64,000 nucleotides of DNA from Rhodosporidiobolus odoratus (taxonomy: Eukaryota; Basidiomycota; Microbotryomycetes; Sporidiobolales; Sporidiobolaceae), in contig JAOANU010000004.1 of assembly GCA_034387635.1 (NCBI GenBank), positions 124,001 through 188,000 on the forward strand, in the 5' to 3' direction. The position numbers and the translations under genes are program-made. This document shows, one piece after another, positions 21,676 to 34,385 of this stretch. How positions within the stretch are numbered: the first letter of the stretch is position 1; every line of letters begins with the position of its first letter. The notes under the pieces were generated by a model that was given only the letters and a program-made list of their open reading frames with translations, had not been told where the DNA came from and searched no databases.

Positions 21676-23227
21676 TCAGATCTCCCAAAACTCCCCCAAA
21701 ACCTCCTTGAAGTCCACCTCCCTCCTCTCCTCCGAACTCTTCAACCCCCCTTCGATAAACGCCAAATCCCTCAGCGTAGCCCTCGGTCCACTCCGCTCCT
21801 CCACAAACCTCGCCTCCTGACTCCCCGCTCCCGCGATCAATGCCCGACCGAAAGCCTCATATTCATCCGGAACTCCGCCCGAGGGAAGTTCGACCGTCAA
21901 TTCGTGAGGTTCTTCTTCTTCTTCTTCTTCTTCTGCTTCCTCCTCCCCCAATTCTCCCCTGGGCAAACTGACCAATTTGAGAACATGATCCCGTGCACCC
22001 GAGAAGTCGACCGTCATGACACCAGTCGAGCCTCGGAACGTGTAGAGCAGGGTTGAAGAGGGTTTCTCGATGCCAAAGGTGAAATGGAAGGTGCCGGCTA
22101 TTGCGGTTGGGGCGTTGTCATGTCCCGGTTGCGATGGAAGAGAGGGAGGGGTAGCGGTGAGTAAGCCGATGAGGGTGTCCCAAGGCGGCAGATGAGGTTG
22201 GATTTGAGAAGAGTGGGCGAAGATGGAGGTGAGAGGGTAAGGGAGTATGTGGCGCAGGGCGCCGGCAAAGTGAACGCCGCCGTCGAGGAGGAAGCTGCAT
22301 CATCCTGGATGTAGTGAGCGGGGGAGCTTTGGAAGAGTCTCGGAAAAAAAGGCCTCCTCACCCTCCCTGATAATCCGGAACTGCCCGCCAACCCGTTTTG
22401 GCGGCTTCCACACTCGGTTGAATGTGCACCTCGGCATGGAAGCTTCTCAGCTGCCCAATTTTCCCATTCCGAATAAAGTCCCGCGCCTTGATAAAGCTCG
22501 GAATGTAAGGCATCTGCTCCGCGACGATCCATAGAATGCCTTTGGGCTTGAATTCCTTTTCGAAGAGGCCGAGTAGGCCTTTCGCCTCTTCGATAGAGGG
22601 CGCGACGGGTTTCTCCGAAATGACGTTCTTGCCCGCGCGCCATGCTCGTTCAATAACTGCCGGTGCCGACGTGATCGGCAATGCAAGTACGACGGTTTGG
22701 ATATCGCTTCGAGCAAGGAGAGCGTCCAAGTTTTCGGTCGAGGGGTCGTCCGAGTAGACTGTGATATCGTGTGAGGTCGAGGCGTGCTTCTGGGTAGCTT
22801 GGATGAAGCTGTTGGTGGATGAGAGGGAGCGAGAATAGACGGCGGCGAGGTGGATGGTCTCTGTCGCCGCAATGGCAGGAAGATGCTGTTTCCCAACAGG
22901 GCACTAGAGGTCAGTACACGAGTACAGGGAGCCTAGGAAGGTTGCTCAGCTAATCCTGCTCCCATCTTCCACGCTGCACCTCTCACCTTCGTCATCGTTT
23001 TCCAACGAGTCCGACAATCCATTGACCGGTGCCTTTCACCTCGATCTGCTTGAACCTCGACAATGATGGTCCCCATCCCAGTAGACTGTAAATGCTCCAA
23101 GCACCATGCACACTCCCTCCCTGCCCCGCTCGAAGCCATCTAAGGCGAGCCGAGTTCGACGGAGTGAGCTTACAGCGTCTGTAGCGAAATCTCCCGCTCC
23201 GAGTAAGGCGATACGGTGCGGCTCCAT
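21676..23227 (-). CDS. Gfo/Idh/MocA-family NAD(P)-dependent oxidoreductase
   Basis: Start ATG 23227 opens with the Rossmann nucleotide-binding motif MEPHRIALLGAGDFATDA (GxGxxA type). The next exons give HLPAIAA, then HLAAVYSRS, ENLDALLARSDIQTVVLALP and NVISEKPVAPSIEEAKGLL. The EKP motif supplies the conserved Lys-Pro of the family. IPSFIKARDFIRNGKIGQLRSFHAEVH begins the C-terminal alpha/beta substrate domain. FLLDGGVHFAGALRHIL carries the conserved DGGxH segment (catalytic-type His). The final exon from about 22017 contains an acidic run of Glu before PHELTVELP and ends EVLGEFWEI at TGA 21676. Length (about 390 residues), two domains and motif order fit the family. The substrate, a sugar or other polyol, cannot be told from sequence. 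The acidic Glu insertion is unusual. Confidence 0.88.
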
Positions 23228-23600
23228 GACCCTAGGTGTGGATGAGCGATGTCAAGCTGAGGTGAACAAAGAAGTGAAGAAAGAAGAGGACTTTCGAAAA
23301 GTGGGGACTTTCTCGATGCTCTTCATGGACAGTCCGCGAGCCATAAAAAGTCATGTACCGTCACATCCTCGCGCTGTCCAAGCCCGAATGGCTCAGAGTA
23401 GACTTCGGGAAGAATAGAAAAAACGGCGCAAATGCTTTGTTTTCCGATTCCGCAAGTGCAGCCAAACGAAAAGGGACTAGTGTAAAATGGAGAGAAGAGA
23501 GAAGAGGGCGGTATGCCACATTGTGAACTGGATATGACGGAAACAATGAAATGGCACGGCTCAGACCGATAGAGAATGGGGAAAAAAAAAACACTGATGT
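23228..23600. other. Intergenic region between CSE1 3' end and oxidoreductase start
   Basis: 373 nt between two minus-strand genes. It holds an A10 run at 23582-23591 (T10 on the coding strand, just past the CSE1 stop) and AT-richer sequence near 23400-23580. No gene is seen. Confidence 0.5.
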
Positions 23601-26600
23601 TTAGGAAAGGTCAATCCCGTTCTGCTGCAAGTACTGCGCGAACGGTCCAGCGAATTGAGCGTCGACGGCTTGAATCAGGGCGGGAACCTGCAGCGTCACC
23701 GTGGAAGAAGAAGGTGATCAGCAACTAGACTGGAGAAAAGGAAAAAGGAAAAGGAAGAGGGGAAAGAGAAGAGGAGGTGGGAAATGGGCGACGCACCTTG
23801 CCCGGGTGAGCCCGACTAGCCTCCCCCAGCCCCCTCGCCAACCACAGCTGCGGGTCCTCGACATGCCTAACCGGATCCTCTCTCGGCTTCTCCGACGCGC
23901 CCAGCTTAGAAAACGAAGCCTGGTACCCCACATCTTCGGGATCGATAATGTTGAGCTCGTCGGCGGCGGCGGCATCAGCGGAGGAGTTCTTGGTAAGAGG
24001 GAGGGGGAGGGCAAAGAGTTTGAGGAGGGCTTCGAGGGTAGGAGTCCAGGCTCGGATGTGCGGTTCACTGAGCATTTTGGTCGACTTGGTGACTAGGTTG
24101 GCGAAACCAACGGCGACCAGCTTGCGGTCTTTGGTCGGGATCTTTTGCGCGTCGGGTAAAAGGATGGGCAGAACCTGGGCGAAGAGTCTGCGGGTGCGGG
24201 GCCACGACTTTGCATGAGTGCAACTCCTTACTGTGGTGGACAGGAAGGAACGAAACGTACCCGGGCTGCGGCTGAACCCCGTCCATCATGCCGACCACCC
24301 CGTCGGCATCGAGTCCGTCCTTCTGAATCGCAGCGGCGAAGCAAATGAACTTGAGCAAGCCTTGCGAGAACTTGTCCGTCTTGGCGGTTTGCAGGCGGGT
24401 GAGGAGGAGCATAAAGACGGGACTGGACATGTATGGCTGGAGAGTTGGACTGCGCGAGACACCTTCCTGTCAGAAAGTACCAGAGATGGGAAGGGCAAGA
24501 ATGTACGTACACAGGCAAGTTCTCCAACAAAGCCTCGAGCAACTCAAACCCGTATTGATCGTTGGCCTTGCTCTGAATCAGATGCTGGAAGATACCCAAC
24601 ATTGGCGTAACCTGACCCGCCTCGACAATCTGCTGCGCGCCCCGACCAAGGAACGCTCGTAATAACCGGACGAGGGCGGGGATGTTGCCCCTGCTTTCCC
24701 ACAGGGTCGGAGTGAGGAGAGGAGGAAGGAGGACTTTGTATGAGTCGGGCATGTCGCTCGCGGGGTGGAGTTCGAGGAGTTGAGAGAGGATTTGGAAGAC
24801 GAAAGGGGTGAATTCGGAAACGTCCTGCTGCAGAATGGCGTGGAAAGGAGGGAAGAGAGCGTTTTCAAAAGCCGAAAGGGTGGAAGCATCGCCGGCAGTG
24901 GTGAAGCGGACGAGGGCGGAGATGGATTCGAAGGTGAAGTGGTTGAACTTGGGGTTCGAGGGGTTTTTCGAGATTTCAGAGAGAATAGCAACAAGGTGCT
25001 GGAGAACGGTGGAGTAGGAAGGGATGAGACCCTGACGAGCCGTGACGATGACACGCATGGCAGCTACAGTAACAGAATGAATAAGCTCGAGAACAAACCT
25101 GAAGGCAGAGGCACACCTCACTCTTCATGAGGTTTTCGTTGGCAGCGACCTGCTGAGGACTGCTGCCGGACTCGATGATCTTGAACAGGGCGAGAAGGAT
25201 AGCCTCAGCATGTTCTCGGATGTCGGCCTGACCGAAGCTGCGAACGGAGGCGACGCCAGGAGGACCTCGACAGTGTCAGCGTTGGACGCGGTCATCAGCT
25301 AGAAGCGGAACGTACAGGAATGAGCCATTCTGCTTGATGAACAGGATGCGCTCGATGGTGATAGCAGCATAGGTGTGGATAACAAAGCTCGGGTTTTGCA
25401 GGTGGGGAATAAGTAGGGGTAGGACAGAGAGAAGCTGGTCCTTGGTGAGCTGCGGACGATCAAGCACGAGCGTGGTCAGTCTATGACTTCGAGCAGACTC
25501 AGGGAGTCGGGCGAAACAGGAAAACGGCCACGCACCTGCATTCGGAAAGTGTACAAAAACTTGACGGCATCCGCTTGCACAATCGGGTGAACCGCGCCCG
25601 GTGCTGCCTGGAGATCGCCAAGGACGTGCTCCGAGAAGAACTTAATGACGTCGACAAGAGCGTTGGTCGAGGTAACACCCTGAAGGGCGGTCGAACCACG
25701 CGAGGCGATCGAGGTGAGGAGGAAGATGGCGGTGTCTTTTGACTTCCAGGCAGTCGAAGGTGATGCGGCGTATTGCTGAAGACGGGTCGGGGTGGAAGTG
25801 GAGAAGACGAAGGGGAGTAGCAATCCAAGTCAAGGAACACGGCAAGGCAAGGCAAGCGTCAATAGACAAGCCGCGAACGCGAGGAAGGGCTTCGAGACGC
25901 ACCTGTAAGTAGACACCGATGTACTGCGTGACAATCTGAGTGACTTGTGCTTCGAACTGCTCCATCAATGCCTTCGTGAATTCAGACGCAGCTTGGCGGC
26001 GAGTCTCCGAGCCTAGACACAGGCAAACACAAGTCAGAGACTGCGGCGAGCACGCACCAATGGCACACGGTAGGGGCCTAGGCGAGCGTAAGAGAAGTTT
26101 TTTATGCGGCTTACTAGCACTCTCCAAATCCCGCCTAACATATTCCGCCGGGTCCTCCTCAAACAGGTCCTCCTCAAACGTCCGCAAAGTCATGTTGGGC
26201 AGTACAATCTTCTCGCAGAAAGCTTCGAGAGTCTGTTGGTTGTCGAAAAGGGCGCGCTGGGAGGGCATCTTGACGACGGTGCCGAGGAAAGAGGTAGCGC
26301 GGGCGACGAGCTGCAGGATGAAGAACGGAGTCAGCGTCGAAACTAGGGCAGCATCCTGCCGACTCAGCAAACCGTCTCCAGCAGCTGGGAAGGAGACTGG
26401 CGAGCAGGGAATCTGTGCGCGCAAAGGCCGCAAACAATGGTCTGAAAAAGGGCAGCTCGACGTACCCCATCGTACCGAACCTGCGGTCCCAGCTTGGTCA
26501 ACAGCCCCCAAGTCTTCTCCACAAACGGACCCAGGTAACCCCCCTCACCAAACGCATCAAGGTACCTCAACGCATACAGTTGGGCAATCTCAGCAATCTC

Positions 26601-27758
26601 CGCCTTGGCCGCTTCGAGGTCTCCCGCTTCTTCATCTTCGTCGTCCTCGTCGGCCGTAGAGAGGTGCGCGGGAGGGGTGTAGTCGAGGTATTTGAGGAGG
26701 AGGGGCATAAATTGGGGGAGGCGGTCTTCGAAGAACTCGGGCAGGTCTTGCGAGTTGAGGTCGTAGTAGAGTTGCAGCAGGAGAAGCAGACTGCGGACGA
26801 GCAGGGTATGTTGCTCATGACTGAGCGAAGCAGGGTTTGAGAGGAGGGAGTCGGTTTGCTGCAAGACATGAGGTCAGAGATGGGCGGCTGAGAGGGAGAT
26901 GGAAAGGCAAACCTGGAACAGGTTGAGGTAAGGCTCGCAGAATCGCTCGAGCACAAACTTGATCTCGAGGAAGAGGGTATCGGTGCGGAACTCGGAGCGC
27001 CATCTACCGACAAGAGCAGAGGTGAGCAACATCTTGACACCTGGGAAGGAAAGGACGAACCGCCGGAAAATCGAGTGAGCAGTTTGCAGAACAGCGTTGT
27101 TGACGACGAAGTTGTCAGGGGTGAGTTGCGAGGTGAGTTGCTGTGGGTGCAACGAAACGATCAGCAAGCCGCACGAAGGATAGCAGGATGCCAGCACTTT
27201 TTCTCCAATGAAAGGGCAAAGAAGGCGACGCACGTCGACGAGGTTATTCCACTGATCCGGAAAGTCGGCCTCTGCCATGATGGCAATCGCTTCTCCAATC
27301 TGGACCTGCAGCGCAGGCTCGCCCGAGAGGGCGATCATGATTGAAACGACGGATTGCTTGAGGGCTTCGGCGGTGGCAGTACTGAGGGGAGTGGGGGCAT
27401 CCTCGAGCTGCGAGGGGCACAGGGAGTGTTCGTCAGCAGGGTATGGTCACCGTGCAGCAGTTTAGCATGGCTTGAGTCTGCCTAGCGAGCTGCAGAATTC
27501 GCTCAACTTGATCTCGAGGAGAGGGAAATGTCAACTCACAGCCCAGTTTGCCTTTATCCAGTTCTTGAAGCTGAGGGAGGCACTTTGCCTAGTCGGTTTT
27601 GACTGAGATGCATCCTGAGCTAATCCAAGGATTGCAGGACCGAAAGAAGGATGAGATTGAGCAGCGGCGAGTTCACGCTCTGCTTGCCTTCGCGTGGTCG
27701 CGTCGGGTGAGAGGGTCTGTAGGAGAATAGATGCCAGTTGCTGTGATTCGGCAGACAT
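23601..27758 (-). CDS. CSE1: Importin-alpha re-exporter (exportin-2, CAS/Cse1)
   Basis: HEAT-repeat karyopherin that carries importin-alpha back to the cytoplasm with Ran-GTP. The start ATG 27758 (MSAESQQLASILLQTLSPD) leads into the importin-beta N-terminal domain, SASLSFKNWIKANW. This is followed after splicing by LEDAPTPLS and LQVQIGEAIAIMAEADFPDQW, the typical Cse1 block. Downstream exons continue with FDDRL-type HEAT repeats: DLPEFFEDRLPQFMPLLLKYL, MTLRTFEEDLFEEDPAEYVRRDLE (a strong Cse1 signature), SDMTSK-free helical repeats, and FTPFVFQILSQLLEL near 24770. The last exon reads VPALIQAVDAQFAGPFAQYLQQ and stops at TAA 23601-23603. At least ten short introns. An upstream GTG in the same frame (27764) is not used as start because ATG follows two codons later. 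Confidence 0.94.
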
Positions 27759-28199
27759 GTTCACCAGAGCTCTGGCAGATTGTAAAGGAGAAAAGGACGG
27801 AGATCAGAACGAGTTGGATGAAATTCGAAAGTGTCTCTTCTAACCTTCTAACCCTCAAGTCCACAGGCCAAAGCCCGCCCTAGTCGTCGTAAAAGTCGTG
27901 TTCAGACCCTCCACTAGCTTCAACTTCTGCACGTCCTCCACGCCGTCTTTTCCTCCCCGTCGCCCGTCCTTTTACCAGCTTCGTGGCGAGCTGGCAGGGC
28001 CTATCAGCGTCTCGACTGCACTGGATCAGACGCCCTTTGACTCAGAGCGTCGTGCGGCACGAGCAAGGCAGATCTCCCATGAGAAGAAAGTCTGAAAAAA
28101 AATTCAAAATAATCCTTGCAGCAGTTTTTGCGAACCACGTCTCTGTGCTCCGAGCTAGCGTCCATAGCCCCTCCTCCTCGTACTCGTCCGCTACCCTTC
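27759..28199. promoter_or_regulatory. CSE1 upstream region / ADE6 3' region
   Basis: 441 nt. It holds an A-rich patch AAAAAAAATTCAAAATAATC (about 28093-28113) and one TGACTCA bZIP-type site at 28038-28044, about 280 nt upstream of CSE1. No coding sequence is supported. Confidence 0.45.
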
Positions 28200-31100
28200 T
28201 CAACCCACCCAAACCCTCGCGTTTTCAAAGATCCTGGCCCAAGGTCCCCTTCCCTCCCACGTCTTAGCCTCCTTCGGCAACCAACTGTTACTCATAGCCT
28301 GAGTAACCCTCTCCGGGTGCGGCATCAGAGCCAACACCCTCCCCCCAAGGGCTTGAACACCCGTCGTGCCCTCCTCCGACCCGTTAGGGCAGTACGGGTA
28401 CCGACTGGTAGGTTTCCCGGACGGGTCGACAAAGCGTACGACGATCGAGTCTTGGGCTTTTGATTCCGAGGCCGGGGCGATCCAGGTTGCGCGACCTTCA
28501 CCGTGAGCGACGGCGACGGGGACGATCGAGCCTGACATGGAGCGGAGAAAGACGGACGATTCAGAAGCGGGCGAGTCGGAGATTTGGACGAGCGAGACGC
28601 GTCCTTCAAAGCGACCCGACAAGTTCTGCGGGTAGAGGCCGTCAGTGGAGAAGAGTCAACAAGATGATGTGCAACAAGCGCGAGAGCTGCGCAGTAAGGA
28701 GCATTGGACTGACCTGCTTGAAGAACGGCCAGTTTTCGGCGCCGGGGATGACATCCCGGAGCTGCGAGAACAGCTGGCAACCGTTGCAGACCGCAAGGGC
28801 GAACGTATCCTTGCGGTCGTTGAAGAAGCTGGAGAACTCCTTGCGAGCACGGTCGTGGAGGAGGATCGACTTGGCCCAACCGTTACCGGCACCGAGAACG
28901 TCGCCGTAGGAGAATCCACCGCAGGCTGCGACACCCTTGAAGTCGGTGAGGGAGACCCTGCCCGAGATGAGATCGGACATGTGCACGTCGACTGAGGCGA
29001 ATCCAGCCTGAGCGAACGACCAGGCCATCTCGACATGACCGTTCACGCCCTGCTCACGGAGGATGGCGACCTTGGGACGGTCGTTGAGCGAGGTGATCTT
29101 CTGCAAGAATGGCGCGGCGACGTTTTCGGCGGGGTTGAACGGAAGGCGGAAGAAGAGACCCGAGTTGTCTTCGCGGGCGATGTTCTCGAACTCTTGGAGG
29201 GCGCCTTCGGGAGAGTCCCGAAGAGCCTGCATGCGGTAAGAGGTCTCGGCCCATTGCTGCTGGAGGGTGGCACGGGTGGAGGACCAGAGGAGTGCGCCGG
29301 AAGAAGCGATCGAGACGGCTTGGTCTTCGCGGCTGGCAGCGACGCGACCGATGGCGTGGATGGCGGTAGAGGGGAAGCCAGCGCGGATAAAGGTCTGCGA
29401 GAGAGCGGCAACGTCGGACTGGCGAACCTGGAAGACAGCACCAAGCTCCTCGTTGAACAGAGCGGCAATGGCATCGTCGTCCTTTTTGAACGAGTCGACC
29501 ATGATCTCGGCACCGACGCGACCGGCGAAGCACATCTCGGTCACGGTGGTGAAGAGACCACCGTCGGAACGGTCGTGGTAGGCGAGAACGAGGTCGGGGT
29601 GCTCAGAGCGAATCTGTCCGGACAAGCAAACGTACAATCAGCTCCGCACCGTCGGGCGTTAAAAGGAAGGGAAACGCACCTTCTTCGAGCCCTCCAAGAA
29701 TGCCTTGAGCACCGCCGGGTCTTCGACATCCGGTGCCTCGCTACCAATCTGCTTAAAGACTTGCGCAAGCGCTGAACCACCGAGACGCTGCTTCCCGTTC
29801 GCAAGGTCGAAGAAGACAAGGACGGTGGGCTCTTCCAGAACCTGCAGCTCGGGGGTCCAAGTCTTGTTGACGTTCTCGACGGGAGAGAAGGCGGTGATGA
29901 TGAGAGAAAGAGGAGCGGTGACGGTCTTGCGTTCGCCGTTGTCGTCGTTCCAGCCCATCGACATGGACATCGAATCCTTGCCAACAGGGATACTGACGCC
30001 GAGAGCCGGGCAAAGGTCGAGACCGATAGCCTGAACGGCTTCGTAGAGAGCGGCGCCCTCGTTACCGTAGGAGGCGGCGCACATCCAGTTGGCCGAGAGC
30101 TTGACGTGGGCGAGGGAGGAGAAGTCGGCGGCGGCGAGGTTGAGAAGGGACTCGGCGACGGCCATGCGTGCGGAAGCAGCCGGGGAAAGGAGGGCAAGGG
30201 GAGTTCGCTCGCCCATCGCCATGGCCTCACCGGCAACGACGTCGAAGCCGTACGAAGCCTGAGTAACGGCGACGTCGGCTACGGGAACCTGCCACGGGCC
30301 GACCATCTGGTCGCGAGCGACAAGGCCGGAAATTGAGCGGTCGCCGATGGTGATGAGGAAAGACTTGGAACCGACGGAAGGGAGGTGAAGAAGGCGCTCG
30401 CTGGCAAGGTCGAGGATGTCGCGGGTCGACTCGGCTTCAGGCAGGTAGCTCTTCAAGCTCGAGTCGAAGGCGTCGCGCGGCTGGGTGGCGGTGACAGCGT
30501 TGCGGTGCATTCGAGGAGCTTTGCCGAAAAGAAGGGACATGGGAAGGTTGATGGCATCCTCCTTGAGAAGGCGATCCGTGACGACGAGCTTCTGCTCCTG
30601 GGTAGCGGTACCAACAACGGCGTACGGGCAGCGCTCGCGCTTCGCAATCGCCTCGAATCGCTCCAGGTCCTCCGGGCCGACGGCAAGAACGTAGCGCTCC
30701 TGCGACTCGTTGCACCAGATTTCCATCGGCGACATGCCGGGATCGTCGACGAGAACATCGCGGATCTCAAAGACCGCGCCGAGGTCGGCATCGTGCACTA
30801 GCTCCGGCAGGGCGTTCGAGAGACCTCCAGCACCGACATCGTGAACGGACTGGATGGGGTTGTGCGGGAGGGAGACGCAAGTGTCGAGAACCTGCTGGCA
30901 GCGGCGCTGCATCTCCGGGTTTTCTCGCTGGACGGAGGCGAAGTCGAGGGCGGCGGAGGAAGAACCGGAAGCCATGGACGACGCCGCACCACCGCCGAGA
31001 CCGATGAGCATACCGGGTCCGCCGAGCACGATGAGTTTCGCTCCAACGCTGATCTTGTCCTTGAGCGCGTACTCAGGGCGGACGTTTCCGTAACCTCCTG

Positions 31101-32451
31101 CAATCATGACCGGCTTGTGGTAACCTCGGACCTCCGTCGCTTTGTTACCCGCCTTGTCGAGAGCCGGAACCTCCTCCGCGAAGGTGCGGAAGTAGCCGGT
31201 AAGGCCAGGACGCCCGAACTCGTTGTTGAAGGCACTCGAGCCAAGGGGACCCTCGATCATGATGTCGAGGGCGGAAGCGATGTGGGCGGGCTTGCCAAAG
31301 TCGGTCTCCCACGGCTGCTCGAAGTCGGGAATGAGGAGGTTGGAGACAGTGAACCCAGAGAGACCGGCTTTAGGTCGAGAGCCACGACCGACGGCGCCCT
31401 CGTCACGAATCTCACCGCCGGAACCCGTCGCGGCACCGGGAAAGGGAGAAACGGCGGTAGGGTGGTTGTGCGTTTCGACCTTGATCAAGATCGGCATGTG
31501 CTCGTCCTTTGCCTGGTAGACGGGGACATTCGCGGCATCGGAAGGAGCGGCAGCGAAGCGAGGGGCGATGGAGCCGTCGATCACGGCGGCATTGTCAGAG
31601 TAGGCAGAGATGGTGTGGGCGGGGGTAAGCTTGTGGGTATTGCGGATCATGCCGAAGAGGGAGTTGTCCTTCGACTCGCCGTCAATAACCCACGCAGCGT
31701 TGAAGATCTTGTGCCGGCAGTGCTCCGAGTTGACCTGGGCGAACATGAACAGCTCGACGTCTGTAGGATCACGGCCCGAAGCAGCGGAGGCGAGGAAGCA
31801 TTCGACGAGGTAGTCGAGCTCATCTCCCGCCAGCGCAAGACCCAACTCCTGGTTCGCCCTGACCAGCTTTTCCTTCGCCTCCTGCACGCTCTTACCATTG
31901 AGGTCGATGGTGGTAAGCGGTGCCGGGCTGCCACGCTCGAACAGAGCCTTGGCCTGCGGCTTCTGATCGACAAGAAGCTGGGTCATCCGGTCGTGGAGAT
32001 GGTGAGCGACGGATTCGAGGTGAGCGACTCGCTGAGGAACGTCGGCCTTGATGACGAATGCGATACCGCGCTCGATACGTTGTACCACGCCGTCGAGAGT
32101 GCACATCTTAGCGATGTCGGTAGCCTTGGAAGACCAAGGCGAGATGGTGCCAGCCCGGGGAACGACCCAAACGACGCCCGGAGCGTTTCCCACCTCGACA
32201 GCAGACTCGACCATCTGGCGAGTTCCCTCGAGCGCGTAGTCGTCGCCGTACTTCAAGAGAGCCTCGAGAACCTGGCGCTCCTTGGAAGAAGGGTCGGCAA
32301 GGGTCTTGCCGGCTGCTACCGACACTGGCTCGACGTAGTGCACGTAGACAGCATCGATCGAGGAGATGGTGGGAGCGGCGGCGCTGACACGGGCGAGGAT
32401 AGCCGCGCGCTGAGGCGGGTGGAACACTGAGGCGCCGGGAAGGACGAGCAT
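28200..32451 (-). CDS. ADE6: Phosphoribosylformylglycinamidine synthase (FGAM synthase)
   Basis: Fourth step of de novo purine synthesis: ATP- and glutamine-dependent conversion of FGAR to FGAM, cytosolic. One long exon (32451 to about 29680) starts [19 protein letters not shown] and spans the PurS-like and linker domains and both AIRS-type synthase domains. These contain [36 protein letters not shown] and [24 protein letters not shown] blocks, with [10 protein letters not shown] at about 29960. A 60-80 nt intron joins GSKK to [21 protein letters not shown] second intron (about 28640-28720) precedes NLSGRFEG. The C-terminal class I glutamine amidotransferase has nucleophile Cys in VCNGCQLF and the His/Glu pair in MPHPERV. 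Total about 1,350 residues, the normal size. The stop is at 28200-28202. Confidence 0.97.
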
Positions 32452-33721
32452 TTTTCGATTGAGAGGGGGGAGAGGAAGCGAAAGAGGTGAATAGGAGAGT
32501 TGGATTGATGTGCTTTTATCGCCAGCTAGAATCCTACCGGCGTATGCGGGTCAGCGCACGTCATTGGGGATCAGTCAGTGGGAATCTTACGTACGAAGAG
32601 GACCCTCGTAAAAATCAAATGGCAAGAAGGAGGTTGGTAGGGTCCGGCGGGCTCGACTCGGCCGGCTGTAGTGACGAAGGGACTGCAGCGTCAGTCACTG
32701 AAGCCCAATTCCCGAATTCTGTATCCTCTGTGACGACGACCGTAGTCCTCCATGGACCCATCCCCAGCCGCGAGATGGCGCAGGTCCGCTGAACAGCATC
32801 GTCCTCTGCGCCGCCCCAGGATAGACATAAAGTCCTCACTTGGTCCTATGTGGCTGCCTAGCAGTGCTCAATCACCTTCCAGCGCCACTTCGCGCTTCTG
32901 TGGCTTCATCTTTCCCGCTTCGCAACTTTGGCTGCTATTCGTTCGATCCGAGGGAATGGGCGAGATTAATGGGAGGTGAGGTCAAACTCACTTTGAGCCT
33001 AGCGAGCGTTGGGCGACAAGCAGCAGCGAGCAGCGAGAGCTGATAGCGGATCAAGTCAACTTCTGGAGAAAGTTTGCCATCTCGAGCTCGAGAGACTGCG
33101 GCGGTGAAAGTCACTTTGAGGCAAAGGGCCACGCAAGCGTACAAGCGGCTGGTTTACTGAGCAGGATATTGTGGCCTGGCCGGCAGAGCAGGGGAGGTCG
33201 AGTGACGAGGATGGCAGCATTTTCATTCCGACAATTCCCCTCGTACAACAGCCAGCGCTCGTATTGTGGACCAGTACTTCCAATCAAGGATTGAAGGCCG
33301 CTCCAGAAGACTTCGAGCGAGGTCAGCTAGTATTGCGGGCCTGAACGAGTGAAAAGAGTTGACAAACGCGGGTCGACGAGGCAGAAAAGAAAATCAGAAG
33401 GTGTCTGCAGTTGTAGCGGGGCGTCGGAAGAGTCGAGAGTGACCTCCGGGGAGAACAGGGAAGCTGGCTTCACACACTGAGAGGACGAAATCATGATACA
33501 AGTACCGGTCAAACGGATTGTAGCAAGGAAGGAAGAAAACCAAGATCATCAAAAGCAAGTTGCACGTCTTGTTGGGTAGGCAGAAAACAGCCCGGGAGGT
33601 TTCGGAGTAAGGTCGAGCCGTGGGACAAGCCGGGCATGTCATTAAGGGCTGAGTAAATACAAGGAAAAGTCGAGCGGCGACGGAAGCGGTCGCCGAACAC
33701 GTCTGCGGCCTGAAGCTGTGC

Positions 33722-33781
33722 CCGAATCGACCGCACGCGTACCAGCTGAGCCTGAACCGATGATACGCGTACCTGCTGAGC
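33722..33781. repeat. Two-copy 30-bp tandem repeat, each copy with ACGCGT
   Basis: 33722-33751 and 33752-33781 agree at 23 of 30 positions, including the shared core ACGCGTACC and the shared end GCTGAGC. A weaker third copy may precede them. Confidence 0.7.
33735..33770. promoter_or_regulatory. Paired ACGCGT (MCB-like) sites upstream of TOP3
   Basis: ACGCGT at 33735-33740 and 33765-33770, spaced 30 bp start to start, about 620-650 nt upstream of the TOP3 start codon. In yeasts ACGCGT is the MBF (Mbp1/Swi6) cell-cycle box. Function here is inferred. Confidence 0.4.
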
Positions 33782-34219
33782 CGGAGTGTGGGGGACGTCC
33801 TGTTCGTTCGGTAGATGAGCCGCGTTTCGAGAGGGCGGGAAAGAAAGCAACTTGGACACGAGTGCTCACATTCCGCAGGAAGCAGTCCCGTCTTGTATTC
33901 GACTCTTACGTCGGCATATTCTGCGCGCGGAGTTCTGGCACAGTGACAAGTCAAGCGAGGTGAGTTGAGCTGAATGTGTAAGGTCAAGAAGCGACAGAGA
34001 AAGGTCGACCCGTCCATGTCTTGGCCTCACCAACTGAGCGTGCGTTCCAACAAGATAGCCCAGCCACAGTAGACACTACGCGCCGGGTCCACCACTCGAG
34101 CGACCTCCGCAAAGCCCCCGGTAGAGAGCCTCGACACCGCCTCTTCTGCTGTTTGTCGAGGCGTAGACACGACGACAGCATCTCCTGGGTTCTTGTTGTC
34201 AGTGCGCATAGGATCAGAG

Positions 34220-34358
34220 GTGAGCTTCTGTCAATCTCGCACGCGTTGGCGTTTCGGGAAGGTCTGCTGGAGGCTGCCGCGAGCAGACATCGGCTGAGGG
34301 GTTCTTGACATTGCATGACTCCGCGTTCACACACAACTAACTCATTGTTTCCGGACAG
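34220..34358 (+). other. Probable 5'-UTR intron of TOP3
   Basis: Donor GAG|GTGAGC at 34220, CTAAC branch sequence (34346-34350) and acceptor CCGGACAG ending 34358, 27 nt before the TOP3 ATG. The frame upstream (from 34021) does not join the TOP3 frame when spliced, so this is better read as a leader intron. It contains an ACGCGT at 34241-34246. Confidence 0.5.
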
Positions 34359-34385
34359 ATTCGAGCCGCTTGAGCGCACCGTACC

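Larger units (their letters stand above)
32452..34385. other. Largest gene-poor gap (ADE6/TOP3 divergent region)
   Basis: 1.93 kb without a convincing gene. It must hold the ADE6 promoter (minus, near 32460-32700) and the TOP3 promoter (plus). It looks less GC-rich than its neighbours. It contains a 30-bp tandem duplication (33722-33781), three ACGCGT motifs and a probable TOP3 leader intron. The longest frame (33394-34017, minus, 207 codons) is Cys-rich and unlike neighbouring proteins. Confidence 0.5.

Noticed and set aside
28038..28044. TGACTCA (Gcn4/AP-1-type) site as a purine-pathway control for ADE6
   Set aside because: It lies beyond the 3' end of ADE6, not at its promoter. A single 7-mer upstream of CSE1 is not evidence of regulation.
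30841..32430. 529-codon open frame antisense to ADE6
   Set aside because: It lies entirely opposite strongly conserved FGAM synthase sequence. Long antisense frames are expected from GC-rich third positions, and it has no recognisable motif.
33394..34017. 207-codon minus-strand frame with ATG start in the ADE6/TOP3 gap
   Set aside because: Its Cys/Arg/Tyr-rich composition is unlike other proteins here. It contains the 30-bp DNA repeat in frame by chance, and no domain is visible. Kept only as part of the gap finding.
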